This document shows, in pieces, positions 22,300 to 34,114 of a stretch of DNA of 48,168 nt. Position 1 is the first letter of the stretch. Every line of letters begins with the position of its first letter. The notes under the pieces were generated by a model. It did not search any database. It was not told the DNA's origin and saw only the letters and a list, made by a program, of their open reading frames with translations. The position numbers and the translations under genes are program-made. Origin of the DNA: Flammulina velutipes (lineage: Eukaryota; Basidiomycota; Agaricomycetes; Agaricales; Physalacriaceae); NCBI GenBank assembly GCA_011800155.1, contig JAALGH010000013.1:1-48168 (forward strand), read 5' to 3'.

Positions 22300-22372
22300 T
22301 AACGGCACACTAGCTTAGAGGTAAACACACCATAGTGTTAGAAGGTCGCAGGTTCAATACTTTTTGAATCTG
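22300..22372 (+). other. tRNA-like relic (A box and B box)
   Basis: CTAGCTTAGAGGTAAAC resembles a pol III A box and GGTTCAATACT about 38 bp later a B box. The T arm does not pair and the acceptor ends do not match, so this is not a working tRNA; it may be the head of a tRNA-derived SINE. Confidence 0.35.
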
Positions 22373-22385
22373 GACGGCAGCGGCA

Positions 22386-22660
22386 GTTGAATTTGTCGTT
22401 GAAGCCGGCGTTGAATTTGTCGTTGAAGCCGGCGCTGAATTTGTCGTTGAAGCCGGCGTTGAATTCGTCGTTGACGCCGGCGCTGAATTCGTCGTTGAAT
22501 TCGTCGTTGAATTCGTCGTTGAATTCGACCTTGAAGCCGGCGCTAAATTTGTCGTTGAAGCTGACCTTGAAGCCGACCTTGAATTCGTCGTTGAATTTGT
22601 CGTTGACGCCGGCGCTGAAGCCGCCGTTGAATTCGACGTTGAATTCGAATTGAATTCGGG
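22386..22660. repeat. 12/24-bp minisatellite
   Basis: About 23 units of a 12-bp word (GTTGAATTCGTC and variants such as GTTGAAGCCGGC), often paired as 24-bp units. On either strand it makes low-complexity open frames. A short (AT)n run follows at about 22728-22741. 22742-23221 has no gene and should contain the promoter of the sugar transporter. Confidence 0.85.
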
Positions 22661-23553
22661 TGGCGTTGAATTCACATTGAATTCGATATATAGCGACTAC
22701 TATACTACTGACATAACACTAGGCGTACATATATATATATGACTGAATTTGACTTGAATTTGCGCCAGATTCACTTCAAACGTGAAGTTAATTTGCGCAA
22801 CATCACTACTGAAGTTGAATTTGGACTCGGTCAGGCTTTACGCTAGTCTCCCTTAGATGTCAAGAAAATAGAACCGTCACACCACACCGACACCTCTCGA
22901 GATGAATCTGTTCTGCTGTCCACTTTGTCTTTCTAAACTCGCGTAATCTGCATACCGGGAGCTCCGAATCAACTCAATATTGAGACGTATTGGTGGTGTC
23001 CATCGGATTGACGCGACTTCTCGCTTATCTTGTTGGATCCTGGGCTTTGCTACTGCTGCATGACTGTGCAAAAACAGTTTACGTCAATATAGCAAGCAAT
23101 CCGTTAGCCTCTTACTCGAAATCGGTGCATGCAAGTGGTATCGCGTACGTCACACTCCAAGCTCTCCAGTCATATAAGTACAGGAACGTTGAATGAAATT
23201 GACTCGTGAACCGACCTCAAGATGACTCTTACAAGAACGACAACGCGAGCACCCACGGACGACAAGCATGCTTCGATGCCGATCTCTGAGCTTGTCAACG
23301 GAGAACTAGCATACCAGAGCTTGATTGATCCTGGGAAGACTTGGTACAATAACACACGGTACTTAATTTGAGCGCGTACCAAAATAGGACTGACTCTTTG
23401 CTCGAGGTTGGCGAAACTCACAGTCTACATCGTGATTCTGTACGTGCTTCCTTATCTTTAGAATCATCATGATTGACACATCCAAATAGCCTCCTGACGT
23501 CTTCGACTACGGGATATGACGATTCTGGTATAAATGCGCTACAATCCCTGCCA

Positions 23554-23556
23554 TAA
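23554..23556 (+). other. Premature TAA in the MFS gene
   Basis: The codon after QSLP reads TAA; sugar porters commonly have Q-W here and the next codon is TGG. Confidence 0.75.
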
Positions 23557-24211
23557 TGGTTTATCTACTTTGGTCATCCCACCCGATCCAAGCTTGGTTG
23601 GATGGTTGCTATGCTTGTACGTTTTCAAGTCATACAATCGTAAAGACTACTTACTTCTCACCGTATTCAGAGTGTCGGAGCATTTGCTGGTACCTTGGTT
23701 TCACCTTACTGTGCCGACATGTTTGGGAGGAAGAAGACACTTACCATCGGCAACGTTCTCATGATTATCGGTTCAGCTCTGCAAGCCGCCTCTCAATCTG
23801 TTGGTATGTTCATGGGCTCACGGTAAGCTTCTGATATTTCTTACCATTCGTGATCACTAATGGCCCCAAAGAGTAATCATTGGTATCGGACTCACCTTTG
23901 CAAACAGTGGCGCACCTATCTTAATCGCGGAGATCACATATCCACCTTACCGTGTAGCGCAGTCCTCCGTTTATCTTGGCCTGATCTATTCCGGGTCTCT
24001 AATGTTTGTCCGATCCTTCTGCAACTATACATTTTGGCGTGACTGTGTATTTTAGCGCCGCCTGGACGACATATGGGACATCACATATGGAAAATGATTG
24101 GGCATGGCGTATCCCCTCTATAGTACAAACAGCGACACCACTACTGCAAGTTTTTCTCATCTGGCTTATCCCGGAGAGCCCGAGATGGCTAGTAAGTAAA
24201 GGGAGGGATGA

Positions 24212-26005
24212 CATCAGGAAACAGCCCTGGGTGTTAAGTTGACTAAAGACAAGTGCCAAAATGTCTTAAACTTATTGCAACTAAGTTTACTTAGGACAGA
24301 CAGGTTAACTCACAGTAACTTGGTACAAGGAACTTTGTATCATTAACTCTAGTTGCTAAAAGACGACTTGAGCTGTCCAAACATAACTTTAAAGCAATGC
24401 ATCTTATACCTATAGTTGAAGCTAACACAAGTTACCGCAAGTTATACTCTAGAAATCAATTACCTTCGTCTAACTTATGTTGAATAAGGCTAACTTAGGA
24501 AACTTGTTTATGTTCTTGAACTAGTTGTATATATCTGAGAAGCTGCCTAGAGCATGAACTAATCAACAGAAGTATGTAAAAGAGTGGTAATATGTATAAT
24601 GCACTCAGAGCAATACTTGTAAGGCCTTGGCCGCATTTTTGACCCTATAGCCCTTATCCAAGTCATGATTAGTTCAATAATAATGTATATCTTTTCATAT
24701 AAGGTGCCCCCAAGTGATGGTAGACCAATGAGGTGGCTCGACAATGTGTGGCGCAATTTCTGGACATTTTTGCTTAATGCAAGAGCACTGGTGATCTGGG
24801 AACCTATCTGGGTGTCATATACAATGCCCCAAAGGTTTATTAACGACTTCCAAGTAGTTTTAGATCCTCAGAATGCAAGAGAAAAGTGCTGCTCCCTTTT
24901 TGGTGATAGTCTCATGTATATATCCATGTATTTGAGGTCTTGAACACATTCCAGCATTTGAATCACATTTGGAATGATATTTTATTGTACACATCCTTCC
25001 ATAAAAGGTTCCCCCAGGTTACAGCAATCAAAGAGAGTGCCTCGACGAAGTGTGGCGCAATTTTGCGATAAAATGATGATTCTGCTGACATGGGAACCTA
25101 ACTGGGTATTAGGTGCAATGCCCTAGAGGTATATAAGTGACCTCCAAGTGAGTTTAGGTCCCTAGGCTATGAGAGCAAAGTGCTGCTCCCTTTATGGTGC
25201 TTTTTCAACAATGTTCACTGTGTCTCTCACTCAATTCTTCACTCTTTTACATGGTTCTTGTCTATTCAATGTGCATTTTACATACTCTTTGCAATATTCA
25301 AAGGCTTATTCAAGGACCTAATGTGCACACACTGCTTGATTCTTTATTTTTGACCAAGTCCGGAACCCTAACCTCAAAGTCATGTGACCTCATGTTGGTA
25401 TTTAAATCAAACATTCCCTGAATCTCTCTTGACCTTGTACCACCACCATCTCCTCTGCCTCTCCTTCTCATCCCTTCTCTTGCATGTTCCTGTCTTCAAG
25501 TCACCTATTGTATGTTCTCTTGCTTGTCTCTTGAGTCTTTATTGATGTCTTTTAATCAGATCTTTCCTTGCTATTGTCTGATGCTTTGCTGCTGACTGTG
25601 AGTTGTTTCTGCTCTTTATTCTTGACTTTTACTAACTCTGTTACTACTAGGATATGTATCTATGCTAGCTAGCTCTTGTAGTACTGTGTATTATTGTATT
25701 TTGAATGAAAATTGTTGATTTAACTTCTTGTCTTTGCTGGTTTCTTAAGATTCTTGAATAAATACTTGAACCTAAGGCTATTTTATGATGTATTGAGGTT
25801 AACCTTCAGTCTGTACAGGTCTACCTATGTCAACTCATGTCTAACTTAAGTAACTTAGACTAACTTCTGGCTAACTTAATATTGTCTACAATCATAATCA
25901 TAGCCCTTGGCAACTTCATTAACTTGAGCAACTATTGTCTTTCGTAGCTCTAAGGTAACCTATAACGACTATATACAACTTAGTCTTCAAGGGTGTTTCC
26001 TGATG
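24212..26005. mobile_element. 1.8-kb TIR transposon in the MFS gene, unclassified, non-autonomous
   Basis: The left end is CATCAGGAAACAGCCC and the right end GGGTGTTTCCTGATG, imperfect inverted repeats of about 15-30 bp. GA at 24210-24211 and 26006-26007 is the only duplication consistent with restoring the host codons GAT GAG GAA. Subterminal zones at both ends are packed with AACTTA and TAACTT words in both orientations. The middle contains two direct copies of diverged foldback-arm sequence. No transposase ORF. A 2-bp duplication that is not TA does not fit Tc1/mariner; a CACTA-like origin is possible but the ends do not start with CACT. Confidence 0.75.
24600..25290. repeat. Two tandem diverged copies of the foldback-arm sequence
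   Basis: 24600-24910 and about 24985-25290 both contain GTGTGGCGCAATTT, AATGCCC, and AGTGCTGCTCCCTTT in the order found in the arms of elements 1-4. They are direct rather than inverted and clearly older. Confidence 0.75.
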
Positions 26006-27249
26006 GAGGAAGCGTTAGATATACTCGCGTATTATCACAGAGATGGAGATCGGTTTGTTCTGCTATAATGACCTTTTACAATCAATACTCAACAATTCCA
26101 ATAGGAATGATCCTCTGGTTTCTTACGAGTTCGAGTTGATTAAGGCTACTCTGGAGGTAGAAAGTATCTACATTGAGCTCCGTGTTTTTGGCGTAGCATT
26201 GATCACTCCGCAGCGCACGAAGACGGAAGCTATAAATCTTTGTTTACCGAACGAGGAAACCTCAGGCGCTTACGCACAGTTATTCCTCTGGCATTTTTCG
26301 CGCAGATATCAGGGGTTACACTAGCGGCGTTCTATCTGAACATCATCCTCATTCAAGTGGGTATTACTAAGCCGTTAACTCAAGTACGCACACTCCTTCT
26401 AAACTCTACCACTAATGGTTAATCCTGCCTTAGCTCTTGATAAATGCCTTCCTCGCGCTCTGGAATCTCTTTTGCGCAATTGCGGGATCGAGAGTTATTG
26501 AAAGTCAAGGACGTCACCCGATGTTCCTTATCTCTTCGATAACAGTGCTCATCCTCTTCTCAATGGAGACTATCTGCTTTGCGGTGTATAGTGAGACAGG
26601 ACATAAGGCCGCCGCCCATGCATTCATCGCCTTCGTATTCCTGTCATTCGGAGCTCTGAAGTCATTCGATTTTAAAGGTTGTAATCATATAGTATTGACA
26701 ATGTATTAGTGTGGCGTTCGTCCCATTATTGGTGGGATATACCATCGAGATCTTTCCCTATCGCACCAGAGCGAAGGGCATGAATCTATTCTATTCGGCG
26801 GTCGCCCTAGCCGGGATATTTAATGCAGAGGTGAACACCATTGTGTTAGGTAAGTGTCCTCGCCTATCTTTTTCATTGCTGACATTTTCTCAGACTCAAT
26901 CGGATGGAAGCTTTTTGTAAGTTCTCGAGATGTTACGGTTGCACAACAGGTATTACACATCTGACCTGCATACATGTAGTTGGTCTACGTTGGATGGCTA
27001 GCACTCGCTGTATTGTTTATCTACCTATGTGCGTACTGCGCTGTCTTTTTCTTCAGTGGTTATGTATGCTGACTTCGACTTGGAATAGTCATCGTCGAGA
27101 CGAAAGGACGTACCTTGGAGGAGACAGCTGCTGTGTTTGACGGGAAATCCGAAGAAGCGCATCAACACAGACACACAGCACATGAGAAGCACGATGACGA
27201 GCCTGGAGGAGAAGGAGACATGACACTTAATTTACCAACACAATACTAA

Positions 27250-27618
27250 GTAGAAGTCTAGGTATTACACGAACCAAGTATGAGAATATCACGCCGACAT
27301 CCATGATGATGCTTCGAACCCCACGGACAATTCTACGGGCTGGGAATAACATGTCTTTCGACCTATCTAACCTAATACCATCCGATGAGACCATCCACCG
27401 GGGCCCAGAAGCTTTCCATTCAACTCAACATGCCTCTTTGCCATCATCATCTCTATCTCCCTCTCATGAGAGAAAAGCAAGACCTTATGCCTTCGTCTAC
27501 CATCCGGCCGTGAACCTGGGAGCTCGCCAAAATCGACATTCTCCCTCGGGTGCGCGATGTTATGGCTAGATGTCCAAAAAGTAAGTAAATGCTGGATTTG
27601 ACGCAAGGAAAATCAAAC
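27250..27618. other. Convergent intergenic region
   Basis: Lies between the 3' ends of the MFS gene (+) and the F-box gene (-). An open frame at 27303-27569 (+) has no family or splice support and overlaps the likely 3' UTRs. Confidence 0.4.
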
Positions 27619-27922
27619 CTACACGTCAAGACAATGGTTCACGACCTGATATCGTCGCCGACCACCCGGAGTATCAGCAGGCCTATCACGACATCGAACA
27701 CACTCGTAGAGGAAATCAACAGTTGGAGACTCGACAGCGTAGAACCCATCGGGTGTAGAGCCGTCCTCGCTTACTTGGATGATGCGCTCTAGATCTTCAT
27801 GTTCGAAGTAATGATGCTTGAAGACATGTGCAACCTATGCTCACTTTTAACGACTGGCGAGCAGAAAAGCGAAACAAAACTTACACAAACCCTCCAATGC
27901 ATCATCTCCCTATCCGGCGTAT

Positions 27923-27929
27923 CATCGGA
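27923..27929. repeat. Target-site duplication, left copy, element 3
   Basis: CATCGGA, identical to 30404-30410. Confidence 0.8.
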
Positions 27930-30403
27930 CACCCTATGACATAGGGATAACGCGTTATAGCCCTGTAGTGACGGGGCTGAACAACGCGTTGTTCACTGTA
28001 AGAGAAATTGCACTTGCAAGGGGCTTGCCGGATGGTGGGGCGGGCTGGGATGGGGCGGGATGGGTACTATATATGGATTAGGAATTGATGGGGTCAAATA
28101 GGGATTGATGGGGAGCAGGGGATGGGGGATGGGGGCAGGGGAAATGTGGCCACACAGGAATCCGGACCTAGGGATTGATGGGAACTGATGGGATTGATGG
28201 GGGAGGGGATGGGGGATGGGGGCAGGGGGATTGGGGGCAGGGGACAATTGTGGCACCAGGATAAATACTGGGCTATTGCCAGGGTATGAGGAGGGTATGG
28301 GAGGGATGATTGTAGGTTGAAAAATAAAATTCTTTCTAACTATCAGAAACATGAATGGGGATGTGGCAGCTACTGAAACCAATAATAAAACGATGTGTGG
28401 CGCATTTTTAATCGAGGAGCACATACCTCGGATCGACCTGGGGTTGGTCTAGATGTTTTCCCCTTCGAAAATGAATGTGTGCAGCACAAAGAACCATGTA
28501 AAACCATGAAGATTTGGCTGAGAAACAAGCAGAACATTATTGAAAATCCATCAAAAAGCACCAAAAAGGGAGCAGCACTTTGCCCTCGCTTGGGGGTGAC
28601 CTGGAGCCACTTGTAGGTCGTCCAGACACCCTTGGGGCATTGTATATGTCACTCAGTTAGGTCCCCAGGTCAACAGGACCCTTGGATATGATCAAAATGT
28701 CAAAAACCCGGACCACACAGCTTTGGGCCACACTATCAACTTGCCATGACCTGGGGACACCTTATATTCGAAGATATATGTATATAATGCTCTAATCATG
28801 AGTTAGATGAAGTCTGGAGTGTGAAAAATGCGGTCAAAACCTGGGATATACCCCAAATAATGTCCCCCAAGAAAGCACACATACCATCAACTTCCCCTGA
28901 CCTCTGGGTCGTCCCAATGTGTTCTATTATCACTATAGATGATGTATTAGCACCCCAGAGGTGTCCCCAGTGTGTAAAAATGCGAACATTCATGATACTA
29001 GGTGAACCCTTATTCACCCTTCCTCCTCAAGTACACTCATTGGTTCGCATATCTACATCTTTAGGACTGTTCTAATAGTCATTTAACATCATATAGATGA
29101 TATCTTGGGGCCCAGGTCATAGGTAGACCTCGAAGATACATCCCTTTGGTACATGGTGAGGATATGATCTTTGTACTAATTCTCAAATGTCCATGCTCTA
29201 TATTGAAGGGTGTTCAACCTGGGACATATTCTGGGAAGCTAGAAACACATTGTATGATGTTAAAATCAATAGTCCACTACTCAGATGTATGATAGTTGGG
29301 GTGGTTCTTGCTGTAGAAGGTGGGGATATAAATTATTGTACCATTTATATTCGCATTTTGACACATTGGGGAAACCTCTGGGGTGTTAATACATCATCTA
29401 TAATGATAATAGAACACATTGGAACGACCCAGAGGTCAGGGGAAGTTGATGGTATGTGTGCTTTCTTGGGGGACATTATTTGGGGTATATCCCAGGTTTT
29501 GACCGCATTTTTCACACTCCAGACTTCATCTAACTCATGATTAGAGCATTATATACATATATCTTCGAATATAAGGTGTCCCCAGGTCATGGCAAGTTGA
29601 TAGTGTGGCCCAAAGCTGTGTGGTCCGGGTTTTTGACATTTTGATCATATCCAAGGGTCCTGTTGACCTGGGGACCTAACTGAGTGACATATACAATGCC
29701 CCAAGGGTGTCTGGACGACCTACAAGTGGCTCCAGGTCACCCCCAAGCGAGGGCAAAGTGCTGCTCCCTTTTTGGTGCTTTTTGATGGATTTTCAATAAT
29801 GTTCTGCTTGTTTCTCAGCCAAATCTTCATGGTTTTACATGGTTCTTTGTGCTGCACACATTCATTTTCGAAGGGGAAAACATCTAGACCAACCCCAGGT
29901 CGATCCGAGGTATGTGCTCCTCGATTAAAAATGCGCCACACATCGTTTTATTATTGGTTTCAGTAGCTGCCACATCCCCATTCATGTTTCTGATAGTTAG
30001 AAAGAATTTTATTTTTCAACCTACAATCATCCCTCCCATACCCTCCTCATACCCTGGCAATAGCCCAGTATTTATCCTGGTGCCACAATTGTCCCCTGCC
30101 CCCAATCCCCTGCCCCCATCCCCCATCCCCTCCCCATCAATCCCATCAGTTCCCATCAATCCCTAGGTCCGGATTCCTGTGTGGCCACATTTCCCCTGCC
30201 CCCATCCCCATCCCCTGCTCCCCATCAATCCCTATTTGACCCCATCAATTCCTAATCCATATATAGTACCCATCCCGCCCCATCCCAGCCCGCCCCACCA
30301 TCCGGCAAGCCCCTTGCAAGTGCAATTTCTCTTACAGTGAACAACGCGTTGTTCAGCCCCGTCACTACAGGGCTATAACGCGTTATCCCTATGTCATAGG
30401 GTG
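27930..30403. mobile_element. Foldback element 3, inserted in the F-box gene
   Basis: 2474 bp with near-perfect arms of about 1058 bp (27930-28987 and 29346-30403) and a loop of about 360 bp. Ends are CACCCTATGACATAGGG and its inverse. CATCGGA at 27923-27929 and 30404-30410 is a perfect 7-bp duplication. The terminal 300 bp (GATAACGCGTTAT, GAACAACGCGTTGTTC, then GATGGGG-rich repeats) are unlike elements 1 and 2, but from about 28390 the arm matches theirs. The arms are more alike than in elements 1 and 2. Confidence 0.9.
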
Positions 30404-30410
30404 CATCGGA
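30404..30410. repeat. Target-site duplication, right copy, element 3
   Basis: CATCGGA, directly after the GGGTG end. Confidence 0.8.
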
Positions 30411-32426
30411 AATCCCCTCACCCACTTCGTGCATAACTGGGCAGGTGCGGCATTCAAACAACGTCGGTGTGGCGTCCATATCTGCTACAGTCGCCGTGTC
30501 CGCATCAAGCCCAGCCCAGCCAATTACTTTTGTCACAATTTCTTCCATCACCTCGTCCTTCCTCAAGACTTTATCTCCACGCCACGGAACTCTCCCATGA
30601 TAGAACCTCCCTGACCTTGTATATCCGTCCAAATCCAGCGCTCGATCCGAGACGTCATCGCGTTTGCCGTCGACTAGGCCAGCAACGCAGCAGCTGTGTG
30701 TCATGTACTCTGGGAACCACAACGGCGAGCCGATGGGTGGTGATTTCTTCCTCTTGCGACTGGCTCCGGGGTTGAGATCGATACTACACAGGTCCGTACA
30801 AATGAACACGTTCTTCGCGAGATGTAGGAAACCGTATGCCACCTGCCCTGTGCCCGGCCCCATTGGGATCTCCCTCCTCGCAACACTGCACATCCGCCTG
30901 TACAGCTGGACTCGCCAGCGAAGGCAAAGCTTGTCCATCTTCCGCATGTCAAAATTGTGCGAATAGACAGTGTGATGATCTGGCCTCTCCAGGATTTCTT
31001 GGACGTGCGGAAATTCGCAAAAGTCAGCTATCGTAGGCAGGTATTTAGAAAGCGGCATGGGTTGTCGGGCTTTCCACTTCCTGAGGGCGACGCTCGCGTA
31101 GAGCTTTCGCTGATTGATGGTCATTAAGTGCCTCTTGAATTTCTGTGCCTCTCGAACTTGTTCGGCGAAGCGGATTACGTCTGCGCGGACCTTGTCCTAT
31201 CCTATAATCACGTCAGTTGAAGGGAATAGATAGAGTATCAAAAGCTTACCACGATCAGTGAGTGCTGCGGTACCTTTCACACCAGAATGTGTCGCAAAAT
31301 CAAAGGACATGTCAAGATCATCCATGGCTTCGAGATCTTCCTGATATCCCAGAGCAGCTAGTCGATCCCAGATGCTATGCGATACATCAGTCCAATGCAT
31401 CGTCCGTGAAGTATTCAACTTACGCTTCGCGACGTCTAGCCTTCATCTCTTCCAGCTCCTTCTCACGCTCGTCCTCACATGCGACTCGCCAGGCATTGCA
31501 GACCTCGATATGCTGTAACGATACTCAGAGGTCGACAATGTCAGAAGCGAATGAAGGTTACCTCTCGAAATCTGAGCATCCTGTCCTGATGTTCAGCTAG
31601 AAGCTCAGTTGTCATCGAGTTCGTGAGAAAGAGCTGTTCCGCCTCCAGAAAATCCTTCCTGATAGCATGGTGGAGTTTCTTCTTACTGCCTGGAGCAGCT
31701 GTCGGAATGTCAGATAATGCGGAAAAGGGGAAGATGATTGCGTACTGATAGAACGGGTGGGGACGACGTTGAGGAAGATTTCCCGAAGCATGTCGTGCTT
31801 GTCTCTACCTCGAGTAGCCAAGGCTTCGCTAACCTCGATCAAACTGAACAAAGACATTGATCAACCGTTTGAAAACAAGGATGGAGACGTACTGTATCTT
31901 GGCGCATGCAGGGCATATACGACATTGGAAGACGAATTCTGGAATCACGACCACCTTCTTCCAGCAGAACTATCGTTGCGTCAGATAACGAAAGAGAGGT
32001 GAAATGTTAATGTGGCGCACATGACAGATCTTGACGAATGCCAGATTTACCCAGGCGGGCTCCGAAGTTCCTTCGAATGGTGGTGGAAATCCTTTCAGAT
32101 TGGATCGGGCTGCCTTCCAGGCAGAGGCAGATGATTTGCTCATGAATGTGGCCCATAGAGTTTTGTTGACCAGTGTCAAATGCAGAACGTCCAGCGGAAG
32201 GCAGAAGGCTGCTATCTATAGCATAGTAGTCAGATAAATATGCGTCTACGAGGGCCGTAATTGGGTGTACCTCCAAAAGGATATCAAAAGGCAGGCTAGT
32301 GAAATTTGCATCCTTGTCGTTGGAAGGTTGTTTACCGGTGCGCCGCTTGCGCGTAACGACCGCATTTTCCTTGTTGTCATCGTCGTTGGAGGTGACCTTT
32401 CGTCGCTTTCTGGTTTTTGCTACCAT

Positions 32427-34114
32427 ACTCAATAGTTGGAAGATGGCGGTAAAAAGCAATGAGCAATTATGCCACGTGAGCGTGGTGGATACGGCCTGGA
32501 CATGTGCGACGGCACTGACCGTCGACCAACCGTCGACCCAGCACTGCAGTGGCACTGCCCGGCGCACTGCCAAGTTTGTCGCTTACCACCATCATCTTGA
32601 TTCGAATCTTCGCTGAACGCTTTCCGATGGCCTCAAAAGCTCGGGGCTTCGCATCTCATGCACCACTCATATTCACGACGACGACAAGGACTGCCAGAAT
32701 GGAGGTGTTATTGTGAATTACGCTCTCCTACTGGCACGGCGAGCCTCCCAACTGGAACGGAATATTTGTCTGTGCGACAAGAATGGTAGCACATGAAGCG
32801 ACACGCTGGTCTGCTCGCTGATGGTCTTGTCGTGACTAAGGTGCGTCTTCTTTTGACGACAGCTTTTCCATCTGTTTAAACTGTCTCCAGCGTGAGCGGA
32901 CCTGCTACGCACCCTTCATTCAAATCTTGACACCATTGCTGGTAGACCGTAGTAACCCTTCGGATTGGATTGGTTGCTGCGCGACAACTCCCGAGCCATC
33001 ATCGGATTGCCCACCGAAACGAGGGATCACCTATTCAGGACTCCCTTAGCCTACTCGAACGTGCGACGTAGGTCCACATTTATATTTCACTCATGATTGT
33101 CAAATACGGATCTCCCTTTAGTCGCGCTGGGGCTAGCTACGTCGACTTGGATCGGCCGTTGGAGAATTCCCCAGAAATCATCGCATATACCTCCAGCTGT
33201 TGGTCTGATATCGCCGTCGACGCCTCCTTGCCTGTCGGACGATTACTCTCAACCTCGGACGAAGGCACTTGTCTTTTTCTCGGTCCTGGTCTCACGGTTA
33301 TCACTTGACAGGACATGTATACTGCCCATGTAGCATTCGAGTCGAGTAAAATGCCACTGGACAACCAATTGGGCGGACAAGGCGTATCATTATCGATGAT
33401 ACCTTCCTGACGTAGCTTGACCTGAGCGTCCATTGACCCCAGCAAGCCAGATGTGCATGCGTGTCACCGATACTGATATTCCGCATCAGGTCCAGTAGTG
33501 GGTGGCGCAGAGGGCAGGTATACATGATCTTACAGGATCAGGCGAACGAACCATCACATGGCTGACAGTTGGGCAGTCTAGAGGACGTTTCAGGCGCCGA
33601 GCAGTTTCAAGAGGTGGTGGAGAATGAAAGGCACGTATGCAATTGTTTGAAAATAACGTAGAAGTGTTTGGACGGTCCCGTAATTCTACTTCGATGTGAC
33701 GAAGTCCTGCCCTCTGTATCCCTCCGACGCAGAACGGTCACCGAGCGGAAGATAGGCAAGAGGGAAATTCAAGGCATCCCGGGATGGTTGGGGGTGCGAA
33801 CGCGAATCAGAGACCGTTAAAAGTAGCAGAGGATCGGCTTATTAGCAGACATGGACGCAAGGAAGAGTCATATTGTTTCTTTCACAGCCACAGATTGGCG
33901 CTCAATCAACGAGCGCTGCCAGCAATCATTTCAGCGTTGGATATCAAGCTGACGAACGAGAGTCAGAGCAGACAAGAAAAGCAGCAATGTGAGCAATAGA
34001 GTACATACCTGAGGCTAGCAAGGATGAATTACAAAGGTAAGTAATGGTGGCGCATCAGAGACATGTCCTGGCAAACAAGCACAAACTAGACGCGTCTCTT
34101 TCCCGACGACGACC
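32427..34114. other. Region without a recognised gene
   Basis: Contains several short open frames with plausible splice sites (for example an ATG near 32792 followed by GTGCGT), but none links into a product I can support. The first 150 bp must hold the F-box promoter. Confidence 0.4.

Larger units (their letters stand above)
23222..27249 (+). pseudogene. Sugar-porter MFS transporter, interrupted by a transposon and a nonsense codon
   Basis: Start ATG 23222 (MTLTRTTTRAPTDDKHASM), stop TAA 27247-27249, with at least ten short introns. The Major Facilitator sugar-porter signature is complete: GYDDSGINALQSLP, GAFAGTLVSPYCADMFGRKK, IAEITYPPYR, AAWTTYGT, WRIPS, PESPRWL, ISGVTLAAFYLN, IFPYRTRAKGMN and PETKGRT-like VETKGRTLEE. 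Known relatives carry hexoses or lactose-type sugars across the plasma membrane. Two lesions are visible. TAA at 23554-23556 follows QSLP where the family has Gln (one C to T change from CAA). The 1794-bp element at 24212-26005 splits PRWLVSKGRD from EEALDILAYYH; its removal restores the frame exactly. The intron at 24004-24055 with donor GTTTGT explains an apparent frame change. Substrate cannot be told. Confidence 0.85.
27619..32426 (-). pseudogene. F-box domain protein, interrupted by foldback element 3
   Basis: Exons on the minus strand: 32271-32426, 32021-32215, 31893-31969, 31746-31843, 31562-31698, 31424-31512, 31250-31374, then 30404-31196 continued at 27885-27922 after the element, and 27619-27816. 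The N-terminus is MVAKTRKRRKV, a basic linker, then the F-box NFTSLPFDILLEV and PLDVLHLTLVNKTLWATF with EPAWVNLAF. A Cys-containing module follows (FQCRICPACAKI), then long helical segments, and near the end FECRTC and LYECVRCRD. F-box proteins link substrates to SCF ubiquitin ligase through Skp1; agarics have large families of this form. The frame is kept across the insertion once one duplication copy is dropped (ISD, then DTPDREMMHW). The exon 7/8 junction is one base off in my model. Confidence 0.85.

Noticed and set aside
22300..22372. Functional tRNA gene
   Set aside because: The T arm and acceptor stem do not pair.
22386..22660. Minisatellite as a CRISPR array
   Set aside because: Units are contiguous with no unique spacers, and the host is a eukaryote.
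27303..27569. 88-codon ORF between the MFS and F-box genes
   Set aside because: It lies in the convergent 3' region and has no recognisable features.
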